From: Procambarus clarkii
Taxonomy: Eukaryota > Arthropoda > Malacostraca > Decapoda > Cambaridae
Assembly (NCBI RefSeq): GCF_040958095.1
Contig: NC_091194.1
Coordinates: forward strand, 332,501 to 396,500
Length of the DNA stretch: 64,000 nucleotides
Direction of reading: 5' to 3'
In this document: piece after piece, positions 23,988-35,650 of the stretch
Numbering within the stretch: position 1 is the stretch's first letter
How the letters are laid out: each line of letters starts with the position of its first letter
Notes under the pieces: model-generated
What the model saw: only the letters and a program-made list of their open reading frames with translations
Databases searched by the model: none
What the model was told of the DNA's origin: nothing
Position numbers and translations under genes: made by a program

Positions 23988-24029
23988 CCTTCCGGGTAAA
24001 ATTAAAAAAAAATCTCTGTACCAGGCTGC

Positions 24030-24540
24030 TGGTGGTGTTATGTGGTGTAGTATAGTGTAGTTGTATAGTGTAGTATAGTCGTATAGTGTGGTCGTGTGGT
24101 GTAGTCGTATAGTGTGGTCGTGTGGTGTAGTCGTATAGTGTGGTCGTGTGGTTGTAGTCGTATAGTGTGGTCGTGTGGTGTAGTCGTATAGTGTGGTCGT
24201 GTGGTGTAGTCGTATAGTGTGGTCGTGTGGTGTAGTCGTATAGTGTGGTCGTGTGGTGTAGTCGTATAGTGTGGTCGTGTGGGTGTAGTCGTATAGTGTG
24301 GTCGTGTGGTGTAGTCGTATAGTGTGGTCGTGTGGTGTAGTCGTATAGTGTGGTCGTGTGGTGTAGTCGTATAGTGTGGGTCGTGTGGTGTAGTCGTATA
24401 GTGTGGTCGTGTGGTGTAGTCGTATAGTGTGGTCGTGTAGTGTGGTCGTGTAGTGTAGTCGTATAGTGTGGTCGTGTGGTGTAGTCGTATAGTGTGGTCG
24501 TGTAGTGTAGTCGTATAGTGTGGTCGTGTGGGTGTAGTAT
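24030..24540. repeat. 26-bp minisatellite
   Basis: Unit TAGTCGTATAGTGTGGTCGT GTGGTG, about 19 copies with sporadic one-base insertions. Confidence 0.96.
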
Positions 24541-24800
24541 GTGGGGGTGGGCGTGCATGTGGGCGTGTTATGTGCACGGGCGTGGAGGTGTGGTATGGTC
24601 GTGAGTGTATATTGTAAGAGTGTAGCGTGGGCGTTATGGTACGTGGGCGTGTGACGTGGGCGTGCGTGTGGACGTGGGCGTGCGTGTGACGTGGGACGTG
24701 GGCGTGCATGTGGACGTGTGACGTGGACGTGTGACGTGGGCGTGCGTGTGGACGTGTGACGTGGGCGTGCGTGTGGACGTGTGGGCGTGTGGCGTGGCCA
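24541..24800. repeat. GTGGGCGTG / GTGGACGTG short repeats
   Basis: Irregular repetition of CGTGTGACGTGGGCGTGCGTG, with high CpG, contiguous with the 26-bp array. Confidence 0.85.
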
Positions 24801-25035
24801 AGTAGGCTCGCCTTAGCGCAATCACAGACGTCTTGCAGGAGGAGGTACATGCAAGCACAGCTCCCGGGTGGGCGGCCAAGCAACCCAAGCCGCCCCGAAC
24901 CCCCCACCCCCACCCCACCCACTCTCCCTCCCCCCAACCGCCGCCCAAAACCTCGGCCGCCCACCTCAACGCCCACCATCACCCCCGCCTAAACTAACCT
25001 CAATGAACGCTTTCCTAACCTGCTCTTAACCCATT

Positions 25036-25415
25036 CATGTCACGCCGCCCACCACCCTCGCCGCCCACCACTCGCCGCCCACCACTCGCCGCCCACCATC
25101 CTCGCCGCCCACCATCCTCGCCGCCCACCATCCTCGCCGCCCACCACTCGCCGCCCACCATCCTCGCCGCCCACCATCCTCGCCGCCAACTTTCCTCGCC
25201 GCCCACCTTCCTCGCCGCCCACCATCCTCGCCGCCCACCATCCTCGCCGACCACCACCACTCGCCGCCCACCACCCTCACCACCCACCATCCTCGCCACC
25301 CACCACTAGCCACCCATAACTCGCTGCCCACCACTCGCCGCCCACCATCCTCGCCACCCACCACTAGCCACCCATAACTCGCCGCCCACCACCACCCGCC
25401 GCCCACCACCCTCAC
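25036..25415. repeat. 16-bp (and 13-bp) minisatellite
   Basis: Unit ACCATCCTCGCCGCCC with an ACCACTCGCCGCCC short form. C-rich on this strand. About 25 units. Confidence 0.95.
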
Positions 25416-26054
25416 CAGCAACTATATTGAAGTTTTTATCTTCAACTTTAACTTTATTTAACAATATAAATTAATGTGTATAACTACTGGGTAAATTACG
25501 AGTATAAATACTAGACCTAATTTGTAAGCATGACTATAAGGAGTGATGAGGTAGGCCTAGTGTTAGAGAGGATTAGTCTGTCTACAGCTTTAAGTACGTA
25601 GTAGTTAATTAACAGGTAACTATTGTTTGTTTACATACCAAGAGTGTCAAAAGTCCTCCACTATAGCAGCTTGACGTTATACATCACTGCGTCAATATTT
25701 GGTGCTTTACTGAAATTCAGAACAATGTTATATTTACGTTCTACGGCTGATGAGCATAGGTATTAATAGGTAAGTGTAAACCACTTCAAAAGTGACGTTC
25801 GTGGGAACTCCCAGCTCAGACAAGGGGAGTCCTCTGTCGTAGTGACTTGTTGTACGATACAATTATATCAAAGCTTTTCATTGTTGAGAGAGTGTTGGTG
25901 ATGGTTCTGAAAGCTCCTGAATAGAGCGGTCGTCCACAATACATCGTTCAGCAGGAAAGTTGGACCCCCTTGTTGACCCTTTGGAAGCTTCATCCGGTTT
26001 GGTTTTCGAAAATCTTGACCTATTAATGCTGCTTGAGATTTGGACTCTTAGGGA
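25416..26054. other. Intergenic, no recognised feature
   Basis: About 640 bp of low-copy sequence with no gene or RNA recognised. Confidence 0.5.
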
Positions 26055-27742
26055 TGAACCCGGGTGGACGCCGGGGACCCGGGTGGACGCCAGGGACCCG
26101 GGTGGACGCCAGGGACCAGGGTGGACGCTGGGGACCCGGGTGGACGCCAGGGACCCGGGTGGACGCCGGGGACCCGGGTGGACGCCAGGGACCCGGGTGG
26201 ACGCCAGGGACCCGGGTGGACGCTGGGGACCCGGGTGGACGCCAGGGACCCGGGTGGACGCCAGGGACCCGGGTGGACGCCAGGGACCCGGGTGGACGCC
26301 AGGGACCCGGGTGGACGCCGGGGACCCGGGTGGACGCCAGGGACCCGGGTGGACGCCGGGGACCCGGGTGGACGCCAGGGACCCGGGTGGACGCCAGGGA
26401 CCCGGGTGGACGCCAGGGACCCGGGTGGACGCCAGGGACCCGGGTGGACGCCAGGGACCCGGGTGGACGCCAGGGACCCGGGTGGACGCCGGGGACCCGG
26501 TGGACGCCAGGGACCCGGGTGGACGCCGGGGACCCGGGTGGACGCCAGGGACCCGGGGTGGACGCCAGGGACCCGGGTGGACGCCAGGGACCCGGATGGA
26601 CGCCAGGGACCCGGGTGGACGCCGGGGACCCGGGTGGACGCCGGGGACCCGGGTGGACGCCGGGGACCCGGGTGGACGCCGGAGACACGGGTGGACGCCA
26701 GGAACCCGGGTGGACGCCGGGGGACCCAGGTGGACGCCGGGGACCCGGGTGGACGCCAGGGACCCGGGTGGACGCCAGGGACCCGGGTGGACGCCGGGGG
26801 ACCCGGGTGGACGCCGGGGACCCGGGTGGACGCCAGGGACCCGGGTGGACGCCAGGGACCCGGGTGGACGCCGGGGACCCGTGTGGACGCCAGGGACCCG
26901 GGTGGACGCCAGGGACCCGGGTGGACGCCAGGGACCCGGGTGGACGCCGGGGACATGAGTGGACGCCGGGGACCCGAGTGGACGCCAGGGACCCGGGTGG
27001 ACGCCAGGGACCCGGGTGGACGCCAGGGACCCGGGTGGACGCCGGGGACCCGGGTGGACGCCAGGGACCCGGGTGGACGCCAGGGACCCGGGTGGACGCT
27101 GGGGACCCGGGTGGACGCCAGGGACCCGGGTGGACGCCGGGGACCCGGGTGGACGCCAGGGACCCGTTTGGACGCCGGGGACCCGGGTGGACGCCGGGGA
27201 CCCGGGTGGACGCCAGGGACCCGGGTGGACGCCGGGGACCCGGGTGGACGCCAGGGACACGGATGGACGCCAGGGACCCGGGTGGACGCCGGGGACCCGG
27301 GTGGACGCCAGGGACACGGATGGACGCCAGGGACACGAATGGACGCCAGGGACCCGGGTGGGCGCCAGGGACCCGGGTGGACGCCAGGGACCCGGGTGGA
27401 CGCCAGGGACACGGATGGACGCCAGGGACACGAATGGACGCCAGGGACCCGGGTGGACGCCAGGGACCCGGGTGGACGCCAGGGACACGGATGGACGCCA
27501 TGGACACGGATGGACGCCAGGGACCCGGATGGACGCCAGGGACCCGGGTGGACGCCGGGGACCCGGGTGGACGCCAGGGACACGGATGGACGCCAGGGAC
27601 CCGGGTGGACGCCGGGGACCCGGGTGGACGCCAGGGACCCGGGTGGACGCCAGGGACCCGGGTGGACACTGGGGACACGGATGGACGCCAGGGACCCGGG
27701 TGGACACTGGGGACATGAGTGGACGCCGAGGACACGAGTGAA
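26055..27742. repeat. 20-bp G-rich minisatellite, about 84 units
   Basis: Unit GACCCGGGTGGACGCCAGGG with CCAGGG/CCGGGG and CCCGGGT/CACGGAT variants; CACGGAT units concentrate toward the right end. As 20 is not a multiple of three, each strand shows frames open for 500-640 codons cycling through the same peptide. These are the longest open frames in the window and are not genes. Confidence 0.98.
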
Positions 27743-27847
27743 AATATTATCACAAACCCTTGTATTAACCCAAGAGAGTACAGAAAGGCGGGGCCAAGGA
27801 GCTGGTGGTCAACCGTGCAGACAGCAGCAGGCGGGTACACCTCGGCG

Positions 27848-28445
<598 letters not shown>

Positions 28446-28448
28446 CAC

Positions 28449-28625
28449 ATGGGACCTCGCGGCTGAGTGGACAGCGTTCGGGGGTCGTAGTCCTAGGGGG
28501 GACCGGGTTCGACTCCCGGCCGAGGCAGAAACAAATGGGCAGAGTTTCTTTCAACCTGATGCACCTGTTCACCTTGCAGTAAATCGGTATCTGGAAGTTA
28601 GATAGCTGTTACGGGCTGTTTCCTG
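28449..28625 (+). mobile_element. tRNA-derived SINE
   Basis: The head 28451-28528 is tRNA-like. CGGCTGAGTGG at 28460-28470 fits a Pol III A box, and GGTTCGACTCC at 28506-28516 matches the B box consensus exactly. The CCTCG near its start pairs with CGAGG near 28521 as an acceptor-like stem, and the spacing suggests a serine/leucine-type long variable arm. The body continues with CACCTTGCAGTAAATCGGTA and GTTAGATAGCTGTTACGGGC. A diverged relative of the body occurs at 53925-53995. It directly follows a (CA)n stretch. Confidence 0.8.
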
Positions 28626-28639
28626 GGAAGGTGTGTGCG

Positions 28640-28765
28640 TGGGTTAGAGACAAATGTATGTAGTAGAAATAATAGAGGAAAACTAAAATGGTTAGAAAGG
28701 CGGGGTCCAAGAGCTAATAGCTCGATTCTGCAGGCTCAAATAGTAAACACACACACGGAAAAGCA
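28640..28765 (+). mobile_element. LINE 3' tail fragment (TAGTAGAAATAATAGAGG / GGCGGGGTCCAAGAG)
   Basis: It matches 39868-39975 and resembles the type C tail at 63440-63555 (GGCGGGATCCAAGAG). It ends in ACACACACAC, and a type B LINE begins just after. Only the 3' UTR is present. Confidence 0.65.
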
Positions 28766-28767
28766 GA

Positions 28768-30690
28768 CATGTAAAACAGCTCCAGGCCTTTTCTATAAAT
28801 TATTTTAAAGCAAGCCGCAGGAAAAGGATAAAATCCAGATATTAAGAACGGGGAACAGATTCACAGACAATGAACAAGAAATGTGTGAAGCACTAAATGA
28901 ACAGTTCCAAAGTGTGTTGTGCAAAAAAGGAGGTTTTCAGAGAACTAGACTCTATGGTAGTTCCAGACAACACAATAGAACACATAAACGTGTCTCGAGA
29001 CGAAGTGGAAAATTTACTCAAGTCTAGGAAAAGATAAAGTTGTTGGACCAACTGGAGCTTCACCCTGGGTGTTGAAAGAATCTGCAACTGAGCTGAGCAG
29101 TCCACTTCAACTGGTATTCCAGACATCTTTGTCCACAGCAATCTAAGCAGCTGTTTGGAAAAAGGCAAACATTGTTCCAGTCTACCAAAATGGTAGCCGA
29201 GGAGATCCTCTAAATTATATTGTTGTTGTTTAAGATTCGCTACTGTTAACAAAAAGTTCCAAGTAGCACGGGCTATGGTGAGCCCACACATTTATAAACC
29301 CGAATCGTTAACAAGCGTGGTAGTCAAAACACTAGGGAAAAATAGTTAAAACCAAATAGGTTTTGGTGGAGACACATGGATAGTAAAGATAGTCAGTATG
29401 GTTTTCGAACAGGAAGATCCTGTGTAACAATTCTACTTAGTTTCTACGATAGGGTCACAGAGATTCTACAGGAAATAGATGGTTAGGGTTAACTGTGTCT
29501 ATATGGACCTAAAAAAGGCTTTTGACATAGTTCCACACAAGAGGCTGTTCTGGAAACTGGAACATGCTGGAGACTGGGAGACTGCTGACATGGATAAACA
29601 AAATTCTAAGTGACAGACAGATGAGGGCGGTAATCAGAGACAATGTATCTGACTGGAGGAGTGTTACTAGCGGAGTACCACAGGGTTCACTTCTTGCACC
29701 AGTAATGTTCATCGTCTACATAAATGATCTACCAGAATGAATACAGAACTATATGAACATGTTTGATGATGATGCTGAGATACTGGGGAAGATAGGAATC
29801 CTAGATTATTGTCATGTCCTTTAAATATATGTAAATAAATTAAGTGCTTGGAGCGACACGTGGTAAATAGAATTCAATGTGAATAAATACTATGTTATGG
29901 AATGTGGAATCGGAGAAGATAGGCCACACAGAACTTATAAATTACATGGAAAGGCATTACAGAACTTTAATAAAGAACGAAATCTGGGAGGTGGTTTTAT
30001 ATAGTAGACTGCCACCAGAGGAACACATAAAGAACATTGTGCGAGGAGCATATGCTGCACTTTCCAACTTCAGAATCGCTTATGATTATATACATGATGA
30101 AATACTAAAGAAACTGTTCATAACCTTTGTGAGACCAAAATTGTAAAATGCATCAGTTGTATGGTGCCCTTATCTCAAGAAACACATCAATAAACTGGAA
30201 AAGGTGCAGCAGCATGCTACAACATGGCTTCCGGAACTGAAAAACAAGAGTTATGAAGAGAGACTTGAGGCGTTAAATATGCCAAAACCAGAAGATAGCA
30301 GAAAAAGAGGCGATATGATTACCACATAAAATAATAACGGAAATTGACCAAATTGACAAAGAGGAATTCCTGAATCCGGCAACTTCCAGAACAAGAGATC
30401 ACAGACTCAAGCTAAGGAAACAAAAGTGTCGAAAAATATTAGAAAGTTTTCTTTTGCATGCAGAGTAGTAAACAGTTGGAACAAGTGAGAAAGTGGTCAA
30501 CACGTGTAATGGAACAAGTGAGAAAGTGGTCAACACGTGTAATGGAACAAGTGAGGAAGTGGTCAACACGTATAATGCACTGGAAAAAGAAGTTGTGGAA
30601 GCCACCTCCATCCACAACTCTAAGGCAAGATTCAACAAAGAATTTGTACGTGAGAAAAGTTCCATTATAACGCTGCAGGTACAAGAGGAG
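28768..30690 (+). mobile_element. Type B CR1-like LINE, heavily decayed
   Basis: The copy starts in the EN-RT linker (CTCCAGGCCTTTTCTATAAA, matching about 48360) and follows the order of the 48171 copy: QYGFRTGRSC near 29397, DLKKAFDIVPHKRLFW near 29508, SGVPQGSLLAPVMF near 29672, TFVRPKL near 30124, and KRGDMITT-like near 30310. The catalytic FADD position near 29762 reads FDDDAE, a destroyed active site. Several stops and frameshifts are present. The 3' part carries a 33-bp triplication (30474-30575). The copy appears older than the 33373 and 48171 copies. Confidence 0.85.
30474..30575. repeat. 33-bp triplication inside the LINE 3' region
   Basis: Three copies of GGAACAAGTGAGAAAGTGGT CAACACGTGTAAT; the third has GAGGAAG and ACGTATAAT. 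In other type B copies this segment is single. Confidence 0.9.
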
Positions 30691-31014
30691 TGGGAGGCGG
30701 GGAGCTGGAGCTCACTCCCTCGTAGTGACTGTTAGGTAACTAGTAGCAGGTGGTAACTGCTTGTGGCTTCCTTGCTCCTACTTGCCACCCACCACCACCC
30801 CAACCATGCTGTTTTCTCAAGCTTTCCATCTTCTCATCCTCTTTCTCCTTCTCCTCTTCCCCTTCCTCTTCCTCTTCCTTCTCCTCCCTCACTTCCTCCT
30901 CCTCCACCCCCCCCCCCCTTCCTCAGTGCTTGCATCAACTAACGTATATTTTGATACTACTTTTTTCCGCATGAGAGCAGTCAGTGTCTGGACCGGGTGT
31001 GTGTGCGTGTCTGT
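30691..31014. other. Intergenic, CT-rich patch
   Basis: 30825-30930 is a (CTT/CTCCT)-rich low-complexity stretch. 30996-31010 is a degenerate TG tract abutting the LINE that starts at 31015. Confidence 0.6.
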
Positions 31015-33057
31015 ACTCACCTAGTTGTGCTTGCGGGGGTTGAGCTCTGGCTCTTTGGTCCCGCCTCTCAACTGTCTATCAACTGGTGTACAGGTTCCTG
31101 ACCCCCTACTGGGCTGTATCATATCTGCACTTGAAACTGTGTATGGAGTCAGCCTCCACCACATCACTTCCTAATGCATTCCATTTGTCAACCATTCTGC
31201 CACTAAAAAAGTTCTTTCTAATATCTCTGTGGCTCATTTGGGCACTCATTTTCCACCTGTGTCCCCTAGTGCGTGTGCCCCTTGTGTTAGATAGCCTGTC
31301 TTTATCTACCCTATCAATTCCTTTGAGAATCTTGTATGTGGTGATCATGCCCCCCTAACTCTTCTCTCTTCCAGCGACGTGTGGTTTAATTTCCGCAATC
31401 TCTCCTCGTAGCTCATACCTCTCAGCTCGGGTACTAGTCTGGTGGCAAACCTTTGAACCTTTTCCAGTTTAGTCTTATGCTTGACTAGATATGGACTCCA
31501 TGCTGGAGCTGCATACTCCAGGATTGGTCTGACATAGGTGGTATACAAAGTTCTGAATGATTCCTTACACAAGTTTCTAAATGCCGTTCTTATGTTGGCC
31601 AGCCTGGCATATGCTGCTGATGTTATCCTTTTGATATGGGCTTCAGGGGACCGGTCTGGCGTGATATCAACCCCCAAGTCTTTTTCTCTCTCTGACTCTT
31701 GAAGAATTTCATCTCCCAGATGATACCTTGTATCTGGCCTCCTGCTCCCTACACCTATCTTCATTACAATACCTTTGCTTGGGTTAAACTCTAACAACCA
31801 TTTGTTCGACCATTCCTTCAGTTTGTTTAGGTTTTCTTGAAGCCTCAAGCAGTCCTCCTCTGTCTTAATCCTTCTCATAATTTTGGCATCGTCAGCAAAC
31901 ATTGAGAGGAATGAGTCTATACCCTCCGGGAGATCATTTACGTATATCAGAAACAGGATAGGACTGAGTACAGAGCCCTGTGGGACCCCACTGGTGACTT
32001 CACGCCAATCTGAGATATCACCACTCACTGTAACTCTCTGCTTCCTATTGGTTAGGTACTCCCTTATCCACTGGAGCACCCTACCAGTTACTCCTGCCTG
32101 TTTCTCTAGCTTATGTATCAGCCTCTTATTGGGGACTGTGTCAAAGGCTTTCCGACTCCAAGAAAATGCAGTCCGCCTATCCTTCTCTTTCTTGCTTAAT
32201 CTTTGTCACCTGATCGTAGAATTCAGTTAAGCCAGTAAGGCAAGCTTTACTCTCCCTGAACCCATGTTGATGGGTTGTCACAAAGTCCCTTCTCTCCAGA
32301 TGTATTACTGGATTTTTCTCACGATCTTCTCCATCACCTGCATGGTATACAAGTTAAGGACACTGACCTGTAGTTCAGTGCCTCTTATCTGTCACCCTTT
32401 TTGTATATTGGGACCTCATTAGCCGTCTTCCATATTTCTGGTAAGTCTCCCGTCTCCAGTGACCTACTATACACTATGGAGAGTGGCAAGCAAAGTGCTT
32501 CTGCACACTCTTTCAATACCCATGGTGAGATCCCATCTGGACCAACAGCCTTTCTCACATCCAGATCCAACAGTTGTCTCTTGACCTCATCTCTCGTAAT
32601 TTCGCCAGCCTTTTGTTTCCTAGTTCTTTTTGGGGGGAGATAAATCCTAGCTCTACCAGGTACTCAAAGATCAATACACTGTGATCACTCATTCCCAAGG
32701 GTGCTTCCATCTTAACTTCCCTTATATCCCACTCATTTAGGGTAAATATCAGATCAAGCATGGCTGGTTCATCTTGTCCTCCCATTCTTGTCGGTCCCTT
32801 GGTGTGTTGGGTTAGAAAATTTCTTGTTGCCACGTCCAGCAGCTTAACTCTCCATGTTTCTGGTCCTCCATGTAGGTCTCTGTTCTCCAAATCTATCTTC
32901 CCGTGGTTGAAATCTTCCATGATTAGTAGTCCAGATCCATTCCTGCTAGCGACAGAAGCTGCTCTCTCTATTATGTTAATGGTGGCCATGTTGTTTCTAT
33001 CATATTCCCGTCTGGGTCTTCTGTCATTTGGTGGTGGATTATATATGACTACGACTA
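31015..33057 (-). mobile_element. Type A CR1-like LINE: endonuclease C-terminus, RT and 3' UTR, linker deleted
   Basis: Reading right to left: NPPPNDRRP near 33020; the endonuclease segment 32555-32989 with DFNHGKIDLEN near 32910 and MSDHSVLIFEYL near 32670; then an abrupt join near 32600 to EITRDEV.RQLLDLDVRKAV and VGPDGISPWVLKECAE (32385-32570). Next is the RT core 31345-32079 with MLQWIREYLTNRKQRVTVSG, SGVPQGSVLSPILFLIYVND near 31960-32010, FADDAKIM near 31885, DLGVDITP and YVRPILEYAAPAW. The 3' UTR ends at 31015. About 100-150 residues of EN-RT linker are absent compared with the type B copies. The frame between 32079 and 32385 is broken. Non-functional, but the RT core is open for 244 codons. 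Confidence 0.92.
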
Positions 33058-33127
33058 TATGTGTGTGTGTGTGTACTTACCTATTTGTGCTTGCAGGATC
33101 GAGCATTGTGTGTGTGTGTGTGTATGT
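33058..33127 (-). mobile_element. 30-bp LINE tail remnant flanked by TG tracts
   Basis: 33074-33106 reads TACTTACCTATTTGTGCTTG CAGGATCGAG, the terminal sequence of a type C LINE, between (TG)n at 33059-33073 and 33107-33122. Confidence 0.6.
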
Positions 33128-33280
33128 ACTCACCTAATTGTATTCACCTAATTGTGCTTGCGGGGGTTGAGCTCTGGCTCTTTGGTCCCACCTCTTAACT
33201 GTCACTCAACTGGTGCACAGATTCCTGAGCCTACTGGGCTCTATCATATCAACATTTGAAACTGTGTATGAAGTCAGCCT
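33128..33280 (-). mobile_element. Type A LINE 3' end, about 150 bp
   Basis: ACTCACCTAATTGTATTCAC then the standard type A tail (GGGGGTTGAGCTCTGGCTCT), truncated at AAGTCAGCCTCAG. The first 15 bp are duplicated (CACCTAATTG twice). It is flanked by TG tracts. Confidence 0.85.
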
Positions 33281-33292
33281 CAGTGTGTGTGT

Positions 33293-33348
33293 ACTCACCT
33301 AGTTGTGTTTGCGGGGGTTGAGCTCTGGCTCTTTGGTCCCGCAGAGCT
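33293..33348 (-). mobile_element. Type A LINE 3' end, about 55 bp
   Basis: ACTCACCTAGTTGTGTTTGC through TTTGGTCCCGC only. TG tracts lie at 33282-33292 and 33352-33371. Confidence 0.8.
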
Positions 33349-33372
33349 CTTTGTGTGTGTGTGTGTGTGTGT

Positions 33373-34720
33373 AATTACCTAAGTGTAATTACCTAAGTGT
33401 AGTTACAGGATGAGAGCTACGCTCGTGGTGTCCCGTCTTCCCAGCACTCTTTGTCATATAACGCTTTGAAACTACTGACGGTCTTGGCCTCCACCACCTT
33501 CTCACTTAACTTGTTCCAACCGTCTACCACTCTATTTGCGAAGGTGAATTTTCTTATATTTCTTCAGCATCTGTGTTTAGCTAGTTTAAATCTATGGCCT
33601 CTTGTTCTTGAAGTTCCAGGTCTCAGGAAGTCTTCCCTGTCGATTTTATCAATTCCTGTTACTATTTTGTACGTAGTGATCATATCACCTCTTTTTCTTC
33701 TGTCTTCTAGTTTTGGCATATTTAATGCTTCTAACCTCTCCTCGTAGCTCTTGCCCTTCAGTTCTGGGAGCCACTTAGTAGCATGTCTTTGCACCTTTTC
33801 CAGTTTGTTGATGTGCTTCTTAAGATATGGGCACCACACAACAGCTGCATATTCTAGCTTTGGCCTAACAAAAGTCATGAACAACTTCTTTAGTATATCG
33901 CCATCCATGTATTTAAATGCAATTCTGAAGTTAGAAAGCATTGCATAGGCTCCTTGCACAATATTCTTAATGTGGTCCTCAGGTGATAGTTTTCTATCTA
34001 GAACCACTCCTAGATCTCTTTCTTTATCAGAATTCTTTAAAGATTTCTCACATAATATATAGGTTGTGTGGGGTCTATGTTCTCCTATTCCACATTCCAT
34101 AACATGACATTTATTAACATTAAATTCCATTTGCCAAGTGGTGCTCCATATACTTATTTTGTCCAGGTCTTCTTGAAGGGCATGACAATCATCTAAATTT
34201 CTTATCCTTCCTATTATCTTAGCATCATCAGCAAACATGTTCATATAATTCTGTATACCAACTGGTAGATCATTTATGTACACAATAAACATCACTGGTG
34301 CAAGAACTGAACCCTGTGGTACTCCACTTGTGACATTTCTCCATTCCGATACATTGCCTCTGATTACTGCCCTCATTTTTCTATCAGTCAGAAAATTTTT
34401 CATCCATGATAGAAGCTTACCTGTCACCCCTCCAATATTTTCCAGTTTCCAGAACAACCTCTTATGTGGAACTCTGTCGAAAGCCTTTTTTAGGTCCAGA
34501 TAGATGCAGTCAACCCAGCCATCTCTTTCCTGTAATATCTCTGTGGCCCGATCATAGAAACTGAGTAAATTCGATACACAGGATCTTCCTGATCGAAAAC
34601 CATACTGTCTGTCTGATATTATATCATTTCTCTCCAGGTGTTCTACCCATTTAGTTTTGATTAGCTTTTCCAATACTTTCACTATTACACTTGTCAATGA
34701 TACAGGTCTATAATTGTGGT
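33373..34720 (-). mobile_element. Type B CR1-like LINE, 5'-truncated, RT frame almost intact
   Basis: The minus-strand frame 34847-33564 is continuous; real element sequence starts near 34720 at DHNYRPVSLTS, and the preceding codons translate AT- and CA-repeat DNA. RT motifs in that frame are NYRPVSLTS (residues 45-53), QYGFRSGRSC (81-90), YLDLKKAFDRV (116-126), SGVPQGSVLAPVMF (174-187) and catalytic FADDAKII (205-212). Then come DLGVVLDRKLSPEDHI, VRPKLEYAAVVWCPYL and TRGHRFKLAK. The stop at 33564-33566 is TGA where the 48171 copy has CGA (arginine). Beyond it the same frame runs 48 more codons to a TAG at 33417-33419, so a single CpG-type transition separates it from a full C-terminus. It ends at AATTACCTAA plus a TG tract and is the least damaged type B copy here. 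Confidence 0.93.
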
Positions 34721-34777
34721 CTATATACATATACATATATACATATATATATAATATATACAGGTCTATATATAATA

Positions 34778-34778
<1 letters not shown>

Positions 34779-34836
<58 letters not shown>
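34779..34836. repeat. (TG)n microsatellite between two LINEs
   Basis: About 56 bp of TG. On the minus strand it is the CA tail of the type C LINE at 34838 and lies next to the 5' truncation point of the type B LINE, with a TA-rich segment of about 55 bp between. Confidence 0.95.
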
Positions 34837-34837
<1 letters not shown>

Positions 34838-34839
<2 letters not shown>

Positions 34840-35459
34840 ACCTCCATGTACTCGCCTACATGTGCTTGCAGGTTGAGCTAAGCTCCTAGTCCCGCCTTCC
34901 GGGCGTTCTTAGATTAATGCAAGGACTTATTTCTCACACTTGCGTCTCAAGTTTCCATCTATAACGCTTCGTTCTGTTGTTCCTTGCGTTGAACAACGCT
35001 GCTTTGTCTACCTTATGAATTTTCCTTAGAATCTTATATATTGTTATCATGTTCACCCCCCCCCCTATCTCTCATTTCATGCAGTGTGGTAAGGTTCAGT
35101 TACCTCAGTCTTTCCTCATAGCTTAAGCCTTTCAATTCAGGAGCAAGTCTTTTGGCACATCTCTGAACCCCTTCTAGTTCCTCCTTGTCCTTTTTCGGGT
35201 AAGTGTTCCATGCTGGGGATGCATATTCAAGTGCGGGTCTCACCTTCGCAGTATATAGGGCCTGGAAAGCTCCTTGGTCCAAGTTTCTGAAGGATACTTG
35301 GATGTTGGCCAGCATGCCGTATACAGAAATGGTTATTCTGCTAATGTGGCCTTCCGGGATCAGATTTGGGGTTATGTCCACTCCCAGGTCTTTCTCCTTT
35401 TCTGATTGAAGAATCTGTCTTTCCTTATTCCTCTGAATGGAGAAGAGATTCCCTTCCAA
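34838..35459 (-). mobile_element. Type C CR1-like LINE, RT C-terminal part
   Basis: The minus-strand frame 35459-35100 encodes KEKDLGVDITPNLIPEGHIS, YTAKVRPALEYASPAW and RLAPELKGLSYEERLR, followed by a broken terminal part and a tail TGCAAGCACATGTAGGCGAG. It starts well downstream of the FADD site, so there is no catalytic core. Confidence 0.87.
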
Positions 35460-35465
35460 AAGACA

Positions 35466-35650
35466 GGTGTACTCACCTAGTTATGTTTGCGGGGGTCGAG
35501 CTGTGGCTCTTTGGTCCCGCCTCAACTGTCTATTAACTGGTGTACTGGTTCCTGAGCCTACTGGGCTCTATTATATCTACACCTGAAATTGTGTATGGAG
35601 TCAGCCTCTACCACATCACTGCCTAATGCATTCCATCTGTTAACTATACA
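35466..35650 (-). mobile_element. Type A LINE 3' end, about 185 bp
   Basis: The standard type A tail from ACTCACCTAGTTATGTTTGC to CATTCCATCTGTTAACTA, on the minus strand, adjacent to the type C copy. Confidence 0.85.

Noticed and set aside
25015-25421. Arg/Gly/Trp-rich minus frames resembling an RGG protein
   Set aside because: Translation of a 16-bp minisatellite.
34721-34847. ATG upstream of the type B RT frame as a true start
   Set aside because: It lies at the edge of the TG microsatellite and encodes HT repeats; the element is 5'-truncated.
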